Below are positions 56,666 to 64,000 of a DNA stretch of 64,000 nt, one piece after another (position 1 is the stretch's first letter; every line of letters begins with the position of its first letter). The notes beneath the pieces were generated by a model, which saw only the letters and a program-made list of their open reading frames with translations, was not told the DNA's origin and did no database searches. The translations under genes were made by a program, and so were the position numbers. The stretch comes from Aquarana catesbeiana. Taxonomy: Eukaryota; Chordata; Amphibia; Anura; Ranidae. The stretch lies in the NCBI RefSeq assembly GCF_042186555.1, contig NC_133334.1, forward strand, positions 211,485,332 through 211,549,331, written 5' to 3'.

Positions 56666-58136
56666 GACTAGGAGACTGGAGGGATGGAAGGTGCTGGGCA
56701 TGGGTGGGGATACATTGTGGGGACTGGAGGAAAGGATGGTGCTGGCCGTGGGTGGCGATGCATTGTGGAGACCGGAGGGATGGATGGTGTGCTGGGTGTG
56801 GGTGGGGATGCATTCTGAAGACTGGAGGGATGGATGGTGCTAGGAATTGGTGGGGATTCATTGTAGAGACTGGAGGGATGGATGGTGCTGGGGTGGGTGG
56901 GGATGCATTGTGGAGACTGGAGGGATGTATGGTTCTGGGAGTGGGTGGGGATGCATTGTTGAGACTGGAGGGATGGATGGTGCTGGGCGTGGGTGGCGAT
57001 GCATTGTGGAGACTGGAGGGATGGATAGTGATGGGCGTAGGTAGCGATGCATTGTGGAGACTGGAGGGAGGGATGGTGTTGGGTGAGGGTGGGGATGCAT
57101 TGTGGAGACTGGAGGGATAGATGGTGCTGGGCGTGGGTGGCAATGCAATGTGGAGACTGGAGGGATGGATGGTGCTGGGGTGGGTGGGGATGCATTGTGG
57201 AGACTGGAGGGATGTATGGTTCTGGGCGTGGGTGGGGATGCATTGTTGAGACTGGAGGGATGGATGGTGCTGCGCGTGGGTGGCGATGCATTGTGGAGAC
57301 TGGAGGGATGGATAGTGCTGGGCGTAGGTAGCGATGCATTGTGGAGACTGGAGAGATGGATGGTGTTGGGCGTGGGTGGGGATGCATTGTTGAGACTGGA
57401 GGGATGGATGGTGCTGGGCATGGGTGGCGATGCATTGTGGAAAATGGAGGGATGGATAGTGCTGGGCGTAGGTAGTGATGCATTGTGGAGACTGGAGAGA
57501 TGGATGGTGTTGGGCGTGGGTGGGGATGCATTGTGGAGACTGGAGGGATGGATAGTGCTGGGCGTGGGTGGCAATGCATTGTGGAGACTGGAGGGATGGA
57601 TGGTGCTGGGCGTGGATACATTGTGGAGACTGGAGGGATGGATGGTGCTTGGCGTGGGTAGAGATGCATTGTGGGGACTAGAGGGATGTATGGTGCTGGG
57701 TGTGGGTGGCGATGCAGTGTGGAGACTAGAGAGATGGAGGGTGGTGAGCGTAGGTGGCGATGCATTGTGGGGACTAGAGGGATGTATGGTGCTGGGTGTG
57801 GGTGGCGATGCAGTGTGGAGACTAGAGAGATGGAGGGTGGTGAGCGTGGGTGGGGATGCATTGTGTAGACTGGAGGGATGGATGGTGCTGGGTGTGTGTG
57901 GCGATGCATTGTGGAAACTGAAGGAAAGGATGGTGCTGGGCGTGGGTGGTGATGCATTGTGGAGACTGGAGGGATGGATGGTGCTGGGCGTGGGTGGAGA
58001 TGCGTTGTGGAGACTGGAGGGATGGATGGTGCTGGACGTGGGTAGAGATGCATTATGGAGACTGGAGGGATGGATGGTGCTGGGCGTGGGTGGAGATGCA
58101 TTGTGGAGACTGGAGAGATGGATGGTTCTGGGTGGG
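56666..58136. repeat. 48-bp minisatellite, copy in unit 2 (about 30 units)
   Basis: It has the same variant order as in unit 1, minus one unit near the distal end. Confidence 0.97.
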
Positions 58137-58146
58137 GATGAAGATG

Positions 58147-58280
58147 ATTGAGTTGCATTGTGAAAATGGATGAGGATGACTCTGTGTGGGGATGAGCGTT
58201 ACATAGCGAAGAGGTCTCCGCAATGTAACTCTCATCTGCACACAGAGTCATCATCATCCATTTTCACAATGCAACTCAAT
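58147..58280. repeat. 58-bp-arm hairpin (unit 2)
   Basis: Duplicate of 54961-55094. Confidence 0.93.
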
Positions 58281-58996
58281 TATGCCATATTGTTAGCCTC
58301 TAGTGTCCCATCCAAGAAGAAGGAGATTAAATAAAGTCTAAATCAAATCTACAGGCAGCACAGGGGGGGCACAGGAGCACACATTACATCTTTGTGACTT
58401 ACCCACCACGCTGCTCGTATCTATCTGCGTGCATCTGTTAGGGCTGGGACCATGTTCACCGTCGACGAGCTAGCCAATCGCCCTGCCCCGGCCAATCACA
58501 TTGCAAGCAAACCTAGCAGCAGCCAGCAGGTTCCGCCTCAGCAGGGAATGGAGAGGAGCTAGCGCTGGTCATGATCACCTGCTGGGAGTGAGACAGCGGC
58601 GGCTCGGGCTTGTTAAATTACATAATGCTAATGCTTTCTTCCTCTTAGCAACTGCCGGCGGGGGGGGGGGGGGGGGGTTTGCGGTGCTGGTGAAAGTGAA
58701 AGTAGACAGAGGCTTGTTTCTGCATCGTGTAGGTTAGTGGCGGAGCTGGTAAAAGATTAATTTCATGTACTGCAGTAGGGGGAGTGGGCCCTGGCCAGCT
58801 GGGCCCCTAGGGACGCTAGGGCCCCTTACATGAGGACTGCCTGTACCCCCCTGATGGCGGCCCAGCACTTTAAAGCCAAATGCTAGGAAAAATAAAATCC
58901 TCTATCTCCTCTATCCACCCATAAGAATAAAGGAGAAGAGCCCCATTGCCAAAGTCATCCTTTATCTTTCCCCTTCTGCCAGCATGTTCACCTTTA

Positions 58997-59353
58997 AGCC
59001 GGGTACACATGGACCTAATGTCGGGAGACATCAGCCGGTACAAAAAAAAACAGCCGACATTGGGCCTGTATGTATATCGGTCTATCCGACAGAAGCCGGC
59101 CGAACTTCTGTGGGACGTGCATGCTGGAAAACCAGCAGCAGATTCCCTATTAGCACTCTCAGCCAATGACAGAGAGCGCTGATTATAGTGTTCTGGTGGG
59201 GGGCCGCCCCCCTTCAGAACACAACAGCTCAGCAGAGGAGATCGCTGCACTAATAACGAATCATTAGTACAGTGTCACCGACCGGAGCTGACAGTTTTTT
59301 TTGTTCAACCCACTGGATTGTATGGAAAAAAAACTTGTAGTGTGTACCAGGCT
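58997..59353. mobile_element. TTA-flanked MITE in unit 2
   Basis: Duplicate of 55810-56166, with TTA at 58994-58996 and 59354-59356. Confidence 0.75.
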
Positions 59354-59435
59354 TTAGGCTGGCTATCACTGAACAATTCAGTGGAAAACAACCTTCTTAC
59401 AGTACTGCTGTGTAGAGGATTACAGTAGTCTGATA

Positions 59436-59869
59436 TAGACATGTATGTTTCATTACGAAGCAAAATCCAGACTAGTTTTTCGTTATTCTGAGATTTGGAT
59501 GTATCAGAATTTGTGAATTACAATAGTAATGAATTTCAACTAATCCAAAATAAATGATTAGAAAAATTATTCAAATTTGACATGGAAACTTATTGCAAAA
59601 AATACAGCAAGGTATAAAAGTAAAATACAAGGTGGTATCAAAAAGTTTAGAGACTAGTTTTGTAACATGCTAACAGATGGCAGCACAAGGCTGCACACAC
59701 AGTTACAGGGAGCACCGAACGTCATAAGTCAGTGAGCCAAAAGACATTGTCCTGTTTATGTCAGGAGCTGTGCAACTGGTGCTATTCTGACCACTTGTGT
59801 TACCACAAAATTATTAACTTAATGCATATGAAACTGAACAAAACAAATTTTAAGTCATGCACATCTCTA
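59436..59869. mobile_element. Damaged hAT MITE related to 2513-2916
   Basis: The left end TAGACATGTATG and right end CATGCACATCTCTA resemble TAGACATGTGCG. The interior has ATTACGAAGC and TTTTCGTTATTC motifs. Flanks GTCTGATA and GTCTGTAG share five bases. A mariner-like stretch (AAGGTGGTATCAAAAAGTTT, about 59630) is inserted. In unit 1 only the left part (56249-56632) is present. Confidence 0.6.
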
Positions 59870-60690
59870 GTCTGTAGTCTTGACTGATTGAAGTATATAT
59901 ACATAAAAAAAAAAAAATCTGTAAAAGAACTAAACATAAACTCTGGTCTGTACCCTAACTTGACTATATTTAGGATAAACTGATTTGAGCACAGCTTTAC
60001 CCTTTGGAAAAAGAGGGTACTTACTTTTTACCAATCCCATCCTATAGTGTCACTCAGTTTAGCTGTTAATTCAAGAGACTAAAACAGTCATGCAACTATC
60101 AAAGGACCATGTATTTTTCGCCCCTCCATGTTTCTATTCCCTTTTTGACCTCCAATCTTGCTCTACAGGGACACACAACAGATAATATACACACATATGG
60201 CACTGCCGCAAACATCGGGATTAGAATTTATAGTTTTTTTTTAGTTTTTTTTTAAGGTTATTCAGAGTAAGACAAGAAATATACAGCTAAAAAGTTTAGA
60301 ATATTATTTGTTTTTACTATTTTGGGCCAGTTTTCCTTTGATAAAAAACATGAGATATCCATTACCTTTGCCGTTAAATTAAATTATTCTGAAAAAAACA
60401 AAGTATCATTCTTGGATACACTAAGTGGTTGCAGTGATATGTACAGTTTTACCAACACATGTATCAGTCAATGTGACAATTGGTGGGAGATTCTGAATGC
60501 TGACTGGTGTATGTAAGACATTTAGATACAGTCATACACAGCCACTGATTATATAATATGAGTGATTTAGATGCAGCCTCTCGATTAAAGCAGACCTGTC
60601 ACAAACCTAGTTCCACCAGCAGTAGAACACTAACAAGAAGAGCAGGGTGTAGGGTATGGAGCTATAGAAAGAACAGTGACAGAATTGATA
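59870..60690. other. Intronic stretch without recognised feature
   Basis: No gene or bounded element is recognised. Confidence 0.5.
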
Positions 60691-60920
60691 CACAGTTCAC
60701 ACTATTGCAAATTGGATGAGGGATTTCTCCGTCTATGGAGCCCGCTCACACAGCTCCAGGACGGCTGCGGGGCGAATTGCACAGGACCCTGTGCATCTTC
60801 TGGTCCGTTTCAGGTCCGAATTCAGCCAAAAATTTAGACCGAAATCGGATCTGAAACAGTGAACAGGGCTGCACCAGACCCCTGCTTCGAACCGCTCCCC
60901 ACGGCAGTGTGAACCCAGCC
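60691..60920. mobile_element. MITE with TTCACAC ends, family M3 copy 2
   Basis: It shares ends (AGTTCACACTATTG / GTGTGAACCCAGCC) and the interior TCCGTTTCAGGTCCGAATTC with 9577-9805. Confidence 0.68.
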
Positions 60921-61070
60921 TGAGTCAGACAGGGTCAGACTTTAGACAAAATGAGGTACACAGAAGCACAATCTTGCACTATACACAAAATGAAAGTGGA
61001 ACTTACACATTATAGTATGCAGGATAGGATGCGCATTTGTTCCAGTACAGCACTATAGATGTTTACACCC

Positions 61071-61487
61071 TTAAAGCCGGAGTAAAGCCCGCTGTGGGAT
61101 ATTTACCTTCAGGTAAACCTATAATAAGGCTTACCTGTAGGTAAAATGAATATTTCCTAAACATACACCATTTAGGAGATATTCACCCTGGATGCAGCCG
61201 CCGACGTCACCGGCACATAAGCTGTGGAAGTCCGGCATACTGTGCCAGAACTTCAGAGCTTCTTGCCGGAACCGAGGGGTGTCGTGCGCATGCACGGAAG
61301 TGATGTTATTGTGGCTCTGGCCACTCACAGTGCTGGAAGAAAGATCGGGGGGGAAGATGTCAGCCCTCTCAGCGGTGACAGTGCGCCGCTTGAAGGGCTT
61401 CGTTCTAAGGTAAGTATATTTCATAATGTGCTAGTATGCAATTCAGGTGTTTTTTTTTTATTCTGCAGTGGCTTACTACTGCTTTAA
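61071..61487. mobile_element. TTAAAG-ended repeat, copy 2 of the 3913 family
   Basis: It starts TTAAAGCCGGAGTAAAGCC and ends GGCTTACTACTGCTTTAA. It carries AATAAGGCTTACCTGTAGG and CATTTAGGAGATATTCACC, the complements of motifs at 4190-4250. It ends 73 bp before exon 4. Confidence 0.65.
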
Positions 61488-61560
61488 CTTGCAGGTTAAA
61501 TATCTAAAGCACAGTGTTTATACAAACCAAAATCCTTACTACTCATTTTCTTTTCTGTAG

Positions 61561-61856
61561 GTGTTCGGCCATACAAATGCCACTTGTGCGACAAAGCTTT
61601 CACCCAACGATGCTCACTGGAGTCACACTTGAAAAAAATACATGGAGTGCAACAGAATTATGCTTATAAGGAACGTAGGAACAAACTCTATGTTTGTGAG
61701 GACTGTGGATATACAGCAGACAGCCAGGAATCGCACCTCCATCACATCCAAAATGAGCACCCCAACAGTACCCTAATGCAGCGTGCCTCCAAAAAAATGG
61801 CTGTCACTCTACAGGACGATGTTAGCCCCTTGCTACAAAGTAGTCATTTTATTTGA
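61561..61856 (+). CDS. ovol1: OVOL1 coding exon 4 (zinc fingers 3 and 4, C-terminus)
   Basis: It begins GTGTTCGG after the acceptor TTTTCTGTAG and encodes residues 150-247, ending in a stop at 61854-61856. Finger 3 is C156-x2-C159-x12-H172-x4-H177 with CDKAFTQRCSLESHLKKIH. The inter-finger segment GVQQNYAYKERRNKLYVC is typical of OVOL. Finger 4 is C195-x2-C198-x12-H211-x4-H216. The tail SKKMAVTLQDDVSPLLQ resembles the OVOL1 C-terminus. All zinc ligands are intact. Confidence 0.96.
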
Positions 61857-62461
61857 AAGCAGCAATTTTGCTCTGCATAGACATAACCGAGCTTTGGCAT
61901 CATTTCAATTAAACTGGTAGGTCATGGACATTATAATAACCAGGAACATTACAAGAGGGAAAATGACATGTCTATGGTAGATTAAGAGTTCAAAAAAAAA
62001 ATAACCATTGTCTATCTTGTCTGAATGAGAAAAAAAGCAACCAATTCTCTCTTAATGGACAAGAAAGCACTGAAGTCATTAAAAAAAAAAACATAACTAT
62101 GTTACAGGGAAAGTGTATTACTACTGAGAACTTATTTTTTACTATCATTGCAGTATTTACCCTAAAGTCACTTTGATGGGACTTTCACATTAAATGCTTG
62201 TTTTTGCATCTGTTTTCTATCTAATTAAAGCTTATTTAAACCCAAAAACTCAGAGCCCTCCCCACGCACATCTTCATTTGATAATCCTACAAATAAAAAG
62301 AAAAATTGCTCTTAGTGTAAAAAGTATGTGTAGAGCTGCACTGACCACTCATCTGAATACATAATAATAAACAAATGAAATACATCTGTGTGAGGGGCCT
62401 GCCTGTCCTCATATTCCATAAAGGAGAACTCCTGCGAGTATCATAGAGGGATGTGAATTAA
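61857..62461 (+). other. ovol1: Probable OVOL1 3' UTR with candidate poly(A) signals
   Basis: No further coding sequence follows the stop. Candidate signals are ATTAAA at 62224-62229, AATAAA at 62292-62297 and AATAAA at 62366-62371. Which is used cannot be told without transcript data. Confidence 0.55.
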
Positions 62462-62500
62462 ACACCGATCAGCCATAACTTTATGACCACTGACAGAGAT
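62462..62500 (+). mobile_element. Tc1-like terminal fragment
   Basis: ACACCGATCAGCCATAACTT + TATGACCACTGACAG resembles the end of a Tc1/mariner element common in fish and frogs. No other part of it is seen nearby. Confidence 0.5.
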
Positions 62501-62954
62501 ACTACTCTGTAGTATAAAGTGAGTGTATACTAATGCACAAACCAAATGAGTATGGATCAATGAGTGGCTGCCAGCATGAATACGTGTTCCCACACAGTGA
62601 TAATATATAGGTAAGTAAACAATGGCGCTTACTCAATATATAGTGAATAAACTTCCAAAGTGCTAATGCAATAATATGCAATACAATGCTAAATAAGTGC
62701 AAATAATATTCAATAGATGATGTAAACCCAAAAAGAAACAAAAAATAAAAAAAATCACAAAAATATTCATAAAGTGCTTGTGCAGAAAAAACTAAAAAAA
62801 ATAGTTTGTAAAGTGTTGTAATTTCGCCATCCGTAGTGCAAAAAAATCAGTTTTTTTAAAGTGATAAACTTTCGCATCCGTGACAGTGGTGTGCCTCAGC
62901 CTCTCACCTCAAGACCCCTACAGGTCTAGTCGCGTTTCTGTCATAGATGTCTTA

Positions 62955-63389
62955 TGCCCTGTACACACGACTTGTTTTGCAGTCGGAATAAACTCTGAAG
63001 GTTTTTCCGATGGAGTTCAGACGGAATTCCACTCAAGCTGTCTTGCATACACACGGTCACACCAAATTCCGACCGTCCAGAAAGCGGTGACGTACAACAC
63101 GTACGACGGGACTAGAAAATGGAAGTTCAATAGCCAGTAGCCAATAGCTTCCGTCTCGTACTTGCTTCAGAGCATGCATCGTTTTTGGTGCGTCGGAACA
63201 GCATACAGACGAGCGTTTTTTACGATAGTAATTTGTTCCGTTGGAAAAATATAGAACATGTTCTCTATCTAAGTCCGTCTGAATTTTCGACAGAAAAAGT
63301 CCGATGGGGCATACACACGGTCGGAATATACGATGCAAAGCTCCCATCGGACTCTTTCTGACGGAAATTCCGCTCATGTGTACGCAGCA
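62955..63389 (+). mobile_element. PIF/Harbinger-type MITE, family H1 copy 4
   Basis: A 435-bp element with ends TGCCCTGTACACACGAC and CATGTGTACGCAGCA. TTA flanks it at 62952-62954 and 63390-63392. It shares GTACGACGGGACTAGAAAA and AGCCAGTAGCCAATAGCT with copies 1 and 5, in the same orientation. Confidence 0.87.
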
Positions 63390-63669
63390 TTAGATATCCA
63401 AAGCAGCATATTCTTTTTCCTTGGAGCGTCCAGCCAGATCAGACAAATCTCAATGTGGGAAAGAAAACTCCACTGGATGTGTTATTCTCCTCAATATCCT
63501 CCACTCCTCTGTAGGAAGTAGAGAGGAGACATTGATGGAAGTGGCAGCAGAGGAGTGGTGGATATTAAGGAGAATAACACATCCAGTGGAGTTCTCTTTT
63601 CCACATTGAGATTTGTCTGATCTGGCCGGACGCTCCAAGCAAAAAGAGTTTGCTACTTTGGATATCTAA
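63390..63669. repeat. 280-bp inverted repeat between two MITEs
   Basis: The outer ends TTAGATATCCAAAG and CTTTGGATATCTAA are exact inverses. Arms of about 120 bp include CCACTGGATGTGTTATTCTC and its complement, with a spacer of about 40 bases. Mismatches are few. Confidence 0.92.
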
Positions 63670-64000
63670 TGCCACTTACACACGACCATTTTTTCCGTCA
63701 GAATAAACTCTGGCGGTTTTTCTGGCGGAGTTTCGACTGAGTTCCGCTGAAACGGACTTGCGTACACACGATCAGACCAAAGTCCGATCATTTAGAACGC
63801 GGTGACGTACAATACGTACGACGGGACTAGAAAAAGGAAGTTAAATAGCCAGTAGCCAATAGCTATCCTTGAGTTGTTTTTGGTCCGTCGGAATAGCATA
63901 CAGACGAACGGTTTTCCCAATAGGAATTGACTCCGTTGGAAAGATTTTAAACATGTTCTATTTCTAGGTCCGTCAGAATTTTCGAAAGTAAGAGTCCAAT
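63670..64000 (+). mobile_element. PIF/Harbinger-type MITE, family H1 copy 5 (cut by window end)
   Basis: It starts TGCCACTTACACACGACC after TAA at 63667-63669. It shares GCGGTGACGTACAATACGTA and GGGACTAGAAAAAGGAAGTT with copies 1 and 4. Its right end lies beyond the window. Confidence 0.83.

Larger units (their letters stand above)
56633..59819 (+). repeat. Tandem duplication, unit 2 (3187 bp)
   Basis: It is nearly identical to unit 1. The 47-bp length difference is fully explained by the loss of one 48-bp minisatellite unit (near 58080) and one extra G in the poly-G run. One substitution seen is TTATATC (55199) versus TTACATC (58385). Confidence 0.97.

Noticed and set aside
63421..63638. 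Two similar 62-residue frames on opposite strands
   Set aside because: They are the two arms of the 280-bp inverted repeat.

Overview
The window is vertebrate genomic DNA from one gene locus. Almost all of it is intron filled with DNA transposons. The single host gene is a plus-strand OVO-like C2H2 zinc-finger repressor, best matched to OVOL1. Its four coding exons (441-540, 11959-12131, 19392-19566, 61561-61856) join in phase to exactly 248 codons including the stop. The first two introns are about 11.4 and 7.3 kb and the third is 42.0 kb.

The repeat content suggests an amphibian, probably a ranid-like frog. It combines Tc1/mariner, piggyBac and hAT elements, many TTA/TAA-flanked palindromic MITEs of PIF/Harbinger type, L1-type LINE remnants, a tRNA-type SINE relic and many GC-rich minisatellites. 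This assignment rests on repeat style and OVOL1 divergence; no database search was possible.

Layout. 1-440: upstream sequence and probable 5' UTR. 541-11958 (intron 1): Harbinger-type MITEs, a hAT MITE with a perfect 8-bp target duplication, and a dead Tc1 element with a LINE tail inserted in one terminal repeat. 12132-19391 (intron 2): two adjacent hAT elements sharing one target sequence, a TAA-flanked MITE, a SINE relic and a 1.9-kb hAT-like element holding a TA microsatellite. 19567-61560 (intron 3): a TTAA-flanked hairpin-rich element, a truncated L1, an element built around a 31-bp minisatellite, a decayed piggyBac transposase gene, an antisense L1 fragment, a 1.5-kb hAT element, three Tc1 elements (40.2-46.7 kb), further minisatellites, and a 3.2-kb direct tandem duplication (53399-59819) whose copies each carry a 48-bp minisatellite. 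61857-64000: 3' UTR and flank, with two Harbinger-type MITEs around a 280-bp inverted repeat.

The genes do not work together as a pathway. OVOL1 is the only apparently functional gene. Every transposase or reverse transcriptase seen is broken by frameshifts, stops or truncation. I found no novel multi-gene system. The observations most worth following are the near-identical tandem duplication (real or assembly artefact), a hairpin whose stem appears to co-vary between repeat copies, repeated hAT insertion at one site, and a palindrome filling the gap between two MITEs.
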